A stretch of DNA of 7,524 nucleotides. Origin: Gammaproteobacteria bacterium (lineage in GTDB: Bacteria; Pseudomonadota; Gammaproteobacteria; Steroidobacterales; Steroidobacteraceae). Positions 1 through 6,703 of the stretch are shown piece after piece. Position numbers and translations under genes: made by a program. Each line of letters opens with the position of its first letter. Position 1 is the first letter of the stretch. The stretch is taken from the NCBI GenBank assembly GCA_020846815.1, contig JADLDF010000359.1:1-7524 (forward strand). The letters are read 5' to 3'. The notes below the pieces were generated by a model. It had not been told where the DNA came from and searched no databases. It worked only from the letters and a program-made list of their open reading frames with translations.

Positions 1-239
1 AGTTCCACCTGCGCCCGGGCGATGCCTTCCAGAACGCGATCCAGCGCACCCATGCCTGGACCAACAACGAGACCTACGCGACGCCCTGGTACGACACGCC
101 GATCGCCGAATGGGCGCGCGAGGCGGGCTTCTCGAAGACGACGATCACGATCTTCGACCGCCTGAACCGCTCGGTGAAACGTCCGCAGGGCGTGCCGGTC
201 GGCGCGAACTACTGGAACCTCTACGTCTTCGAGAAATGA
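1..239 (+). CDS. Probable class I SAM-dependent methyltransferase, C-terminal part (5' end outside window)
   Basis: The reading frame is open from base 3 to a TGA at 237-239 and gives the last 78 residues of a protein. The piece contains a Trp/Tyr-rich stretch (AWTNNETYATPWYDTP), then a helix and strand of the type AREAGFSKTTITIFDR, and it ends in NYWNLYVFEK. A helix ending in 'AGF' followed by a beta strand and a final 'lyvfeK' strand is the usual end of a Rossmann-like methyltransferase fold. The SAM-binding motif I would lie upstream of the window, so the assignment rests on general shape only. The next gene starts 14 bp downstream, or overlaps by ATGA if the alternative start at 236 is used, so the two are probably co-transcribed. 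It could be a different alpha/beta enzyme. Confidence 0.5.
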   Translation, partial: FHLRPGDAFQNAIQRTHAWTNNETYATPWYDTPIAEWAREAGFSKTTITIFDRLNRSVKRPQGVPVGANYWNLYVFEK

Positions 240-253
240 GCGGGGAACGCAGC

Positions 254-616
254 ATGAACGACGCGATGCGACCGGGTTCCAACGCCGCCCTGCAGGGTCC
301 CGTCACCGACGTCGAGCCGGATTTCCTGCACGCGCTGCCGATGGACAACGCAGTCGGCGCGATCGTGGCACTGACCGCCGAGGTCTGGATGCTGCGCGAG
401 AGGCTCGCGACGCTCGAGGCCGAGCTGACCTCGCGCCGCGTGCTGCCCGAGGCCGCGGTCGAGCGTCACGTCGACACGCCCGACGAGCAGAAGCTGCGTG
501 CCGAACAGCTCGCCGCGTTCACGAACCGCGTGCTGTCCGAGCTCGCCCGTGATCGCGTGCCGGTGTCGCAGATCGATCCGGACGTGCTCAAATACCTGAA
601 GACTCCAGCGCGCTGA
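254..616 (+). CDS. Hypothetical 120-residue protein with a coiled-coil segment
   Basis: I do not recognise a family. The protein has no signal peptide or membrane segment. Residues about 33-60 (AVGAIVALTAEVWMLRERLATLEAEL) have hydrophobic residues at heptad spacing and should form an amphipathic helix or coiled coil. A second charged helix covers about 77-99, and the tail ends VSQIDPDVLKYLKTPAR. The start at 254 has a good ribosome binding site (GGGGAA at 242-247, 6 nt spacing). An in-frame ATG at 236 overlaps the TGA of the preceding gene as ATGA and would add six residues, but it has only a weak upstream GAGAA. Either way it follows the methyltransferase-like gene closely, which suggests a shared transcript and possibly a small partner or oligomerisation subunit for that enzyme. 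The role is inference. Confidence 0.75.
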   Translation: MNDAMRPGSNAALQGPVTDVEPDFLHALPMDNAVGAIVALTAEVWMLRERLATLEAELTSRRVLPEAAVERHVDTPDEQKLRAEQLAAFTNRVLSELARDRVPVSQIDPDVLKYLKTPAR

Positions 617-648
617 GCTCGACGCAGCGGCGGCTGGCACTGGTCGAC

Positions 649-664
649 ACCGGCCGGCGCCGGT
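649..664. repeat. Short GC inverted repeat after the coiled-coil gene
   Basis: ACCGGC at 649-654 pairs with GCCGGT at 659-664 across a 4-nt loop, 33 bp after the stop codon of the 120-residue gene. No T-run follows, so it is not a standard intrinsic terminator. It may be an RNA stem that stabilises the 3' end, or a chance match in GC-rich DNA. Confidence 0.3.
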
Positions 665-749
665 CAGAGCGACCGCAGCGGCGATCGATGGCTACGGTTC
701 GCAACGAGCCACCCGCGGCCGGGCGCCCGTCCCGTCACCGGGCTGCGGC

Positions 750-779
750 GACCTGGCCTTCCCGACTGGCGGGCAGGTC
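750..779. repeat. Interrupted inverted repeat in the leader of the Gfo/Idh/MocA gene
   Basis: GACCTG at 750-755 pairs with CAGGTC at 774-779. Inside it CCC (761-763) pairs with GGG (771-773) after a 5-nt bulge, giving up to nine base pairs. It lies 43 bp before the start codon at 823, so it could be a folded element in the 5' untranslated RNA or a protein site. The rest of the 617-822 gap holds a 10-bp palindrome CGGGCGCCCG (720-729) and no open frame that I believe. I could not find a convincing promoter there. Confidence 0.3.
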
Positions 780-822
780 TCCGCTCCGGCAAACAGCCGC
801 TCGCCGCCTCAGGAACCTCCTC

Positions 823-1842
823 ATGTCCGACAACGCCGCGCCCCGCCCACTCGGCATTGCGATCCTCGGCTGCGGCCGCATCGCCGGCCATCATGCCAAG
901 GCCATCGGCGCCCTGCCCGCGCTCGGCCGCGTCGTCGTGGCCGCCGATCCCGATCCGGCGCGTGCCGCGGCGCTCGCGCAGGCGCACGCCATCGCAGCCA
1001 CGGCGCGCGACCTCGACGAGCTGCTCGCACGGGGCGACGTCGACGCGGTGCTGGTCTGCACGCCGAACGCGCTGCATGCCGAGCAGTCGATCCGCATCCT
1101 CGAAGCAGGCCGCGACGTACTCGTCGAGAAGCCGTTCGCGGAAAACGCGCAGGACGCCGCGCGCATGGCAGCGGCCGCCGCGGCCACGGGCCGCGTGCTG
1201 GCGCTCGGCCAGACGCTGCGGCACACGCCGCCGGTGCGCTGGCTGCAGGACCGTCACCACGACTTCGGCCGCCTGCGCGCGGTCGAGGTCTCGATGTGCG
1301 TGCGCTGGGACGGTCCGCAGGCGCCGTGGTGGAAGACGCGCAGCCGCCGGGAAGGCCTGATCCTGTCGCTGTTCGCGCCGCATGCGCTCGACTTCGTGCA
1401 GCTCGTGCTCGGCGTCGAGGCGCTGCACGTGCACGCCGAAGTGGCGCGCTGGCAGGAGGACTGGGCGTCGGAGGACGAGGCGATGATCCTGCTGCGCTAT
1501 CCCGGCGGCGTGCTCGCACAGCTGCACATCTCCTACAACCAGCGCTTCGTGGTCGACCGCAAGACCGTGCACTTCGACGACGCGATGCTGCGCATCGAGG
1601 ACGGCGAGTGGCTGTGGCAGGACGATCGCTGCGTCGTCGAGCCGCCCGCGGGCGCCACCGGCGATCCGCACCGCATGGGCGCGCGCGACCTGAACCACTG
1701 TTTCCGCACGCAGTTCGCCGAGTTCGTCGCGGCGGTGCGCGGCCGGCCGCATCGCAGCGTGCTGCACGAGGAAGGTCTGCGCCTGACGCGCCTGCTCGAC
1801 CGCGTGATCGAATCGGGCCTGCGCAACGCGCCGCAGGTCTGA
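823..1842 (+). CDS. Gfo/Idh/MocA-family oxidoreductase, 339 aa
   Basis: This is an NAD(P)-dependent sugar- or polyol-type dehydrogenase-family protein of cytoplasmic type with the usual length. Residues 10-24 form the dinucleotide-binding turn (LGIAILGCGRIAGHH), followed by a strand ending in Asp42 (AADPDPAR). The family signature VLVEKPF is at 99-105, with EKP at 102-104 holding the expected catalytic Lys103. The C-terminal sheet domain follows from about 130. In the family motif DxGxHxxD the His and second Asp are present (His187, Asp190), but the first, catalytic Asp is Leu183 and the Gly is Ala185. This suggests altered chemistry or a non-standard subfamily. The start at 823 has AGGA at 811-814 with an 8-nt spacer. 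An in-frame ATG at 688 would add 45 low-complexity residues before the fold and is unlikely. The substrate is unknown. The gene stands alone and converges with the transporter gene. Confidence 0.93.
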   Translation: MSDNAAPRPLGIAILGCGRIAGHHAKAIGALPALGRVVVAADPDPARAAALAQAHAIAATARDLDELLARGDVDAVLVCTPNALHAEQSIRILEAGRDVLVEKPFAENAQDAARMAAAAAATGRVLALGQTLRHTPPVRWLQDRHHDFGRLRAVEVSMCVRWDGPQAPWWKTRSRREGLILSLFAPHALDFVQLVLGVEALHVHAEVARWQEDWASEDEAMILLRYPGGVLAQLHISYNQRFVVDRKTVHFDDAMLRIEDGEWLWQDDRCVVEPPAGATGDPHRMGARDLNHCFRTQFAEFVAAVRGRPHRSVLHEEGLRLTRLLDRVIESGLRNAPQV

Positions 1843-1917
1843 ACGCGCAGGCCCCGACGCCCGAGCCGCTCGCATGCGCCGCAGTTCTGAAAGCGTCAGT
1901 CCCGCCGCAAGAGCCCG

Positions 1918-3213
1918 TCAACCGGCGGTACGCGCCGCGGCTCCGGGCGCCGCGCCATCGGCGGCTTCGCGGAACACCGGGTAGCGCCCGAGGCCGAGCG
2001 GCAGCAGCGCACCGACGACGAACATCACGGCCGCCGCGAGCAGCGCCGGATCGTAGCTGCCGGTGAGATCGCGCACCCAGCCATAGGCTGCCGGTGACAC
2101 CGCCGAGGCGATGCCGAAAGGCAGCAGCAGGATGCCGTAGATGCGGCCGTACTGCGCCATGCCGAAGTAGCGCGCGGCGAGGAAGGCGATGAGGTCGGTC
2201 TCGGCACCGGCCGCGAGGCCGACCGCGAGCGCGCAGAAGTACGCCGCCGACAGCGACAGCGAGTCGCCGGTGAGCAGGAAGCAGGCGACCGCCGGCAGGC
2301 TCAGCAGCGGCAGCGTGACCAGCGGCGCCCAGATGCGGTCGAGCAACCAGCCGGTGGCCACGCGTCCCACGAGGATCGCGACCGCGAGGCTGCTGACGAC
2401 CACGCGCGCCGCACCGCGCTCGAAGCCCGACAGCTCCAGCATCTGCTGCAGGTGCACGAAGATGCCGCCATAGGCGAGCGCGATCAGCAGGATCGACAGC
2501 ATCAGCAGCCAGAACGGCCGGCCGCGCATCGCCTCGGCTGCGCTCAGCCCGAGCGCCCGGCCGGCGGCGAACACGCCGGCCGGACGCTCGTGCGGCTGCG
2601 GTTCCCGGAACCACAGCCACACGACCGGCAGGGCCACGAGCAGCGGCAGCGCCGCGAGCAGCGGAAATACCGCGCGCCAGCCGAACTCGTCGATCGCGCG
2701 GCCGGCGAGCTGCGGCACCAGCACGCCGGTGAAGCTCGTGCCGATGAGCGCGATGCCGAGCGCGAGTCCGCGCTGACGGTTGAACCAGAGGCCGATGCCG
2801 CGCGTCCAGGACAGCGGACCCGAGCCGACGCCGACCAGCCCGGCCAGGAACCATGCGCTCCACCACGCCCAGACGCTGGCCGGCGTCAGCGCCAGCGCGC
2901 CGAAGGAGAGACCAAACAGGATCACCGAAGCGAGCGCGACGCGCCGCACGCCGTGGCGGTCGGCGAGCGCGCCCACCAGCGGCGACATCGCCGATGCCGC
3001 GAGGCCGTAGAGCGTGATCGCGAGGCTGATCTCGCCGACCGACCAGCCGAGATCCTCGCGCACCGGGCCGATGAGCTGGCCGATCGAGGTGTAGGGCACC
3101 GGCGAGGCTCCGCAGGCCACGCCGATCATCGCCGCGACGACCATGCGCCAGCCGCGCGCGAGCTCGGAACGCACAGCCGGCGACGACGCTGCGGCACTGG
3201 GCGCGGTATCCAT
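1918..3213 (-). CDS. Major facilitator superfamily transporter, 431 aa
   Basis: This is an inner-membrane secondary transporter of MFS type, with the length and hydrophobic pattern expected for 12 membrane helices. The motif-A loop between helices 2 and 3 is GALADRHGVRR at 81-91. The matching loop of the second half is seen as GRVATGWLLDRI at 283-294. A charged central linker lies at about 203-232 (REPQPHERPAG...). The arrangement resembles MFS members that carry monocarboxylates and other organic acids, but the substrate is not determined. The ATG at 3213 has no purine-rich ribosome binding site. It starts three bases after the stop codon (TAG, 3219-3217) of a small upstream gene that does have one, so its translation is probably coupled to that gene. 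GTG (Val14) is an alternative start. The gene ends 75 bp from the convergent oxidoreductase, and I saw no clear terminator between them. Its divergent IclR neighbour is the likely regulator. Confidence 0.93.
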   Translation of the reverse strand: MDTAPSAAASSPAVRSELARGWRMVVAAMIGVACGASPVPYTSIGQLIGPVREDLGWSVGEISLAITLYGLAASAMSPLVGALADRHGVRRVALASVILFGLSFGALALTPASVWAWWSAWFLAGLVGVGSGPLSWTRGIGLWFNRQRGLALGIALIGTSFTGVLVPQLAGRAIDEFGWRAVFPLLAALPLLVALPVVWLWFREPQPHERPAGVFAAGRALGLSAAEAMRGRPFWLLMLSILLIALAYGGIFVHLQQMLELSGFERGAARVVVSSLAVAILVGRVATGWLLDRIWAPLVTLPLLSLPAVACFLLTGDSLSLSAAYFCALAVGLAAGAETDLIAFLAARYFGMAQYGRIYGILLLPFGIASAVSPAAYGWVRDLTGSYDPALLAAAVMFVVGALLPLGLGRYPVFREAADGAAPGAAARTAG

Positions 3214-3216
3214 GGG

Positions 3217-3348
<132 letters not shown>

Positions 3349-3353
3349 TTGGT

Positions 3354-3358
3354 CCTCC
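3354..3358 (-). promoter_or_regulatory. Ribosome binding site of the small Leu-Gly peptide
   Basis: On the minus strand GGAGG (within GGGGAGGACCAA) stands 5 nt before the ATG at 3348. This is the strongest such site in the transporter operon and supports translation of the small gene. The second ATG, two codons later at 3342, would be 11 nt away and is less likely. Confidence 0.7.
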
Positions 3359-3449
3359 CCCATGCCCGCCGGAGATGCAGCGCAGCATCGCCCGCGCGGA
3401 ACACGAGTGTCGACTCCATCAGACGGCGGCGCCACCCGACGGGACGTGA

Positions 3450-3463
3450 TTCCAATATTGGAA
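3450..3463. promoter_or_regulatory. Perfect palindrome TTCCAATATTGGAA, candidate IclR-family operator
   Basis: This 14-bp perfect palindrome is an AT-rich island in very GC-rich DNA. It lies between the divergent transporter operon and the IclR-family gene, 114 bp before the regulator start at 3578 and 101 bp before the small-peptide start. The wider flanks continue imperfectly (GTGA/AACG). IclR-type regulators bind short AT-rich palindromes with TTCC/GGAA-like ends; the E. coli IclR site is of the form TGGAAAT-N-ATTTCCA. The position fits control of both directions. Binding by the adjacent regulator is inference. The rest of 3349-3577 shows no convincing -35/-10 pair and no further gene. Confidence 0.55.
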
Positions 3464-3577
3464 ACGCGGATCATGGCGGTCGACATCACCACGGCGCGGC
3501 CCGTGGCGTGCCTGCGGCGCCTGGCGCCGCGACCGGCCATCGTCCGCGCGCTTGTGGCGCTTGCGGGGGGACCACGC

Positions 3578-4381
3578 ATGCCTCGGGAAACGAGAGCCGA
3601 ATCCGCGTCGAACGAACGCTCGCGCGCCGTCGCCCGGGTGCTCAGTGCACTCGAGGAGCTCAGCGTCGCGCCGAACCCGCTGTCGAACCACGAGCTCTCG
3701 CTGCGCCTCGGCGTGCCGCCGGCGAGCATGTACCGCCTGCTGCAGAAACTCTCCGAGCTCGGCTATGTCGAATACTCCGCCTCGCACGCCAGCTACGCCG
3801 TGGCGCCGCGCCTCGCCGAGCTCGCCGAGCGGCTCGCCGACGCCGGCTGCCGCGCGCCACCGCTGCGCCGCCTGCTGTCGGCGCTGCGCGCGGAGGCGGG
3901 CGACCACATCGCCATCTGGGTGCGCAGCGGCATCAACGTGCGCATCGCGGCGCTGCTGGTCGGGGATCTGTACGCCGCGGCCTCGAGCGCGTACCGGGAG
4001 ATGCCGCCCTTCTCCACGCCCGGGCTCGCCATCGCCTCGCAATACTCGCGCGAACAGGTGCGCGCACTGGTCGCGCAGTGCCGCCGTCGGCACGCCGCCT
4101 TCGGCCGCCGCTTCACGGGCATCGCCGACATCGAGAAGCAGCTGCGCGACATCCGCGCACGCGGCTTCGCCGTGGGCTACAACATGCGCGGCGACGGCTG
4201 GGGAATCCTGGCCTGGCCGGTCATGGTCTCGACCTCGCCATTGCGCATCGGCGCGCTGACGATCGGCGCGCCGGTCGCGACGCTGCGCCGCGACGAAACG
4301 CGCCTGGTCCAGGTCGCGCAGAGACTGATCGCCAACTATCACCGCGAGCAGACCGCGGCTGCCGCGAAGGCCACGGCATGA
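3578..4381 (+). CDS. IclR-family transcriptional regulator, 267 aa
   Basis: This is a cytoplasmic DNA-binding regulator with the typical IclR length and layout. The N-terminal winged helix-turn-helix is at about 14-75: residues 35-57 (LSNHELSLRLGVPPASMYRLLQK) form the helix-turn-helix, followed by the wing SELGYVEYSASHASYAVAP. The C-terminal effector-binding domain covers about 105-255, with SGINVRIAALL, the STPGLAIAS loop, RARGFAVGYNMRGDGWGILAWPV and IGALTIGAPVATL. The start at 3578 has a G-run (GGGGGGA, 3565-3571) 6 nt upstream. An in-frame ATG at 3473 would add 35 residues, make the protein longer than the family norm and put the operator-like palindrome only 10 bp away, so I prefer 3578. 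Its TGA overlaps the next start codon as ATGA, so it is cotranscribed with the PQQ/cytochrome gene and probably regulates it and the divergent transporter. The effector is unknown. Confidence 0.93.
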   Translation: MPRETRAESASNERSRAVARVLSALEELSVAPNPLSNHELSLRLGVPPASMYRLLQKLSELGYVEYSASHASYAVAPRLAELAERLADAGCRAPPLRRLLSALRAEAGDHIAIWVRSGINVRIAALLVGDLYAAASSAYREMPPFSTPGLAIASQYSREQVRALVAQCRRRHAAFGRRFTGIADIEKQLRDIRARGFAVGYNMRGDGWGILAWPVMVSTSPLRIGALTIGAPVATLRRDETRLVQVAQRLIANYHREQTAAAAKATA

Positions 4382-6645
4382 TGCGCCACCGGCTCGCTCG
4401 CGCCGCATGCATGTCGTTGCGCTGCGTGCGCGGGTCGCGGATCCGCCGCCGGCTCGCACGCGCGGCGAGCGTGGCGGTCTCGCTCGTGTTCGCCGCCGCC
4501 CCGAGCGCCGCCGCGGTCCATCCGATGGCGCGCCCCTCGGCCGACCACCTCACCTATCACGGCACGCCGGCGCGCACCGGCTGGGTCGACGACGAGCGCG
4601 TGCTGACGCCGGCCAGCATCGCCGGCGGCCGCTTCGGCCTCGCCTGGGAATCCCCGCTGCTCGACTCCTCCGGCGGCACGCCGCCGCGCCTGTTCGCCTC
4701 GCCGCTGTATCTCGCGCGCGCACGTATCGAGCTGCCCGGCGCCGGGGCCTTCAGCGGGCCGGTGGCGTTCGCCGCGACCACGACCGGCTGGGTGTACGCG
4801 ATCCACGCGCCGGGCGCGGGCACGGCAGTGCGGGCGGGCGATCCCGCACCGGGCGCGATCCTCTGGCGCCGGCAGCTCACGGCGGAGCCCTGCTCGCGCG
4901 GCGTCAACGGTATCCTCGCGACGCCGGTCATCGACCGCGCCACGGCGCGCCTCTACGTCACCAGCTGCGATGCTGCGCTCGCGTGGCGCGTGCATGCGCT
5001 GCAGCTTCGCAGCGGCCGCGACGCACCGGGCTGGCCGGTCGCGATCGAGGCGCGCGCGATCAACCGCCGCGGCGTCAACGCCAACGGCGCGAACCGCTTC
5101 CCCGAAGGGGTCGTGAACCTGCAGCGCGGCGCGCTGAATCTCGCCGCCGGCGGCTCGCGGCTGCTGGTCACTTTCGGCGGCGAGCCGGTCAGTGGCTGGC
5201 TGATCGCGCTCGACACGCGTGCCGCAAGCATCGCCAGTGCTTTTTCGATGAGCGCCCGGACCGAGGAAGGCGTCGGCGGCCTGTGGGCCTCGGGCGGTGC
5301 GACCGTCGATCGCAATGGCGACGTCTACGTGGCCTCCGGCAGCAGCGTCGTCAACGCGCTCGCCGGCAAGGGCGTCGCCGGCGTGTTTCCCGACAGCGAC
5401 GGCAACTGGGGCCAGTCGATCGTCCGGCTCGCGCTCGACGCCCGACGCGGCTTCCGGCTCGCCGGCACCTCTACGCCCTTCGACTACTGCCAGGCCGGCT
5501 CGCAGGACATCGACCTCGGCAGCGGTGCACCGCTGCCCGTCGATCTCGGGCGGCGCGAGAGCGCGACGCCACGCCTGCTGGTGCACGGCGGCAGCAAGCA
5601 GGGCAACGTCTACCTGCTCGACCGCGCGCATCTGCCGGGCAGCCTGCAACGTCGCCAGCCCTGTGGCAGCGATGCCTCGCAGGATCGCTCGCTGCTCGCA
5701 CCGGGGCCGCAGCCGCAGTTCGGCACGCGCGGACCGCTGAACGTGTTCGGCCCGCCGACCGACCGCTACGGCATGGGCGACCTCGCGAAGAGCCGCAGCA
5801 CGCCGGCGTACTATCGCTCGGCCGGGGGACGCCACCGGATCTTCGTCACCGGCACGAACAAGGCCGCGCCCGACTCGCCGGTCAGCGTGCCGCCGAGCCT
5901 GGTGCGGCTCGCGATCGTCACCGCACCGCGCCAGGCCGCCTGGCTGAAGATCGATGTCGCGCAACGCGAGCTCGTGTTCCAGAATCCGGGCTCGCCCGTG
6001 GTCACGAGCCACGACGGTCGCGACGCGATCGTCTGGGTGCTCGACGTCAACAAACCGCGTTCGGCCTCGCTCTACGGCTCCGACGCGCCCAGGCCGGTGC
6101 TGTACGCGGTCGATGCCGAGACGATGGCCCTGCTGTGGAAGAGCGAGCCGGGCCTGCTCGGCCCGGGAGGCAAATACAACGAGCCCGTGATATCGGGCGG
6201 CACCGTGCTCGTCGGCACCGATCGCATCCAGGCCTTCGGCCTGCGCGCCGCGCAACACATCGCTGGGGTGCCTGCAGCGAACGCTGTCGATGACGCTGCC
6301 GGCACCGTCGGCGCACCGGGCGCATCGCCCGCGACCGCTGCGAGCGGCAATGGCGCGGCGCTCTACGACCGGCGCTGCGCACCCTGCCACGACCAGGCGC
6401 GCGCCGACGTGCCGCCGCGCCGCCGGCTCACGACGCTGCCGCCGGGCGTCGTCTTCGACAAGCTCGCTTTCGGTTCGATGCAGACGCAGACCCTGGGGCT
6501 CGCCGATGCCGAGCTCGCGGCGATCGCGCAGTGGCTGACAAGTCCCGCCGCAGCGGCTTCGGCGCCCGACGAGGCCGTGGCGCCGGACCTGCGCGGCATC
6601 GATACCGTGGTCCTGCCGCCGCCCGACCCGCGCCACGACCCCTAG
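4378..6645 (+). CDS. Exported PQQ-type beta-propeller protein with C-terminal cytochrome c domain, 755 aa
   Basis: This is probably a periplasmic quinohaemoprotein-like dehydrogenase that passes electrons from a bound quinone to a c-type haem. The N-terminus is very basic (to Arg28), then a hydrophobic core (29-41) and an AAA cleavage site near residue 46. The propeller spans about 50-620, with blade motifs such as GWVYAIHA...GAILWRRQL, GGLWASGGATVDRNGDVYVASG, DIDLGSG at 377-383, GGSKQGNVYLLD at 404-415 and YAVDAETMALLWKSEPG from 576. An Ala/Gly/Pro linker leads to a small cytochrome c domain: GNGAALYDRRCAPCH with the haem site CAPCH at 667-671, a likely axial Met701 (FGSM), and the closing helix ELAAIAQWL. 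PQQ binding is inferred from fold motifs; I could not confirm the quinone-contacting residues. The start at 4378 overlaps the IclR stop (ATGA) and has GAAGG 7 nt upstream. ATGs at 4381 and 4411 are alternatives. The substrate is unknown. Confidence 0.88.
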   Translation: MMRHRLARAACMSLRCVRGSRIRRRLARAASVAVSLVFAAAPSAAAVHPMARPSADHLTYHGTPARTGWVDDERVLTPASIAGGRFGLAWESPLLDSSGGTPPRLFASPLYLARARIELPGAGAFSGPVAFAATTTGWVYAIHAPGAGTAVRAGDPAPGAILWRRQLTAEPCSRGVNGILATPVIDRATARLYVTSCDAALAWRVHALQLRSGRDAPGWPVAIEARAINRRGVNANGANRFPEGVVNLQRGALNLAAGGSRLLVTFGGEPVSGWLIALDTRAASIASAFSMSARTEEGVGGLWASGGATVDRNGDVYVASGSSVVNALAGKGVAGVFPDSDGNWGQSIVRLALDARRGFRLAGTSTPFDYCQAGSQDIDLGSGAPLPVDLGRRESATPRLLVHGGSKQGNVYLLDRAHLPGSLQRRQPCGSDASQDRSLLAPGPQPQFGTRGPLNVFGPPTDRYGMGDLAKSRSTPAYYRSAGGRHRIFVTGTNKAAPDSPVSVPPSLVRLAIVTAPRQAAWLKIDVAQRELVFQNPGSPVVTSHDGRDAIVWVLDVNKPRSASLYGSDAPRPVLYAVDAETMALLWKSEPGLLGPGGKYNEPVISGGTVLVGTDRIQAFGLRAAQHIAGVPAANAVDDAAGTVGAPGASPATAASGNGAALYDRRCAPCHDQARADVPPRRRLTTLPPGVVFDKLAFGSMQTQTLGLADAELAAIAQWLTSPAAAASAPDEAVAPDLRGIDTVVLPPPDPRHDP

Positions 6646-6665
6646 ACATCATGCGTGTATGATGT
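6646..6665. promoter_or_regulatory. Inverted repeat ACATCAT-6 nt-ATGATGT overlapping a -10-like box
   Basis: Two perfect 7-bp arms (6646-6652 and 6659-6665) flank GCGTGT immediately after the TAG of the PQQ/cytochrome gene. The right arm overlaps TATGAT (6658-6663), five of six matches to a sigma-70 -10 box. The best -35 match at normal spacing (ACGACC, 6635-6640) is poor. The site lies 38 bp before the DUF1838 start. It could be a repressor operator over a promoter. It could also be a weak intrinsic terminator, since TTTT (6665-6668) follows, but a 7-bp AT-rich stem would be weak. Confidence 0.45.
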
Positions 6666-6703
6666 TTTGCGGTCACGTCCGACCGGAATCAGGGAGTCCG
6701 CCG

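Noticed and set aside
720..729. CGGGCGCCCG palindrome as an operator
   Set aside because: A 10-bp all-GC palindrome is expected often by chance in DNA of this composition, and nothing around it supports a promoter.
1843..1917. Possible bidirectional terminator between the convergent genes
   Set aside because: No stable stem followed by a T-run was found on either strand; only a loose TCTGAA-N-GCG repeat pair, which I take as chance.
3349..4377. Plus-strand extension upstream of the propeller gene in the same frame
   Set aside because: It crosses the IclR gene in another frame and is Arg/Ala-rich. The real start is at 4378, where a signal peptide begins.
4339..6636. 765-codon minus-strand open frame opposite the propeller gene
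   Set aside because: It is an antisense shadow of a well supported coding gene; composition is Arg/Ala/Gly-biased and no motifs are present.
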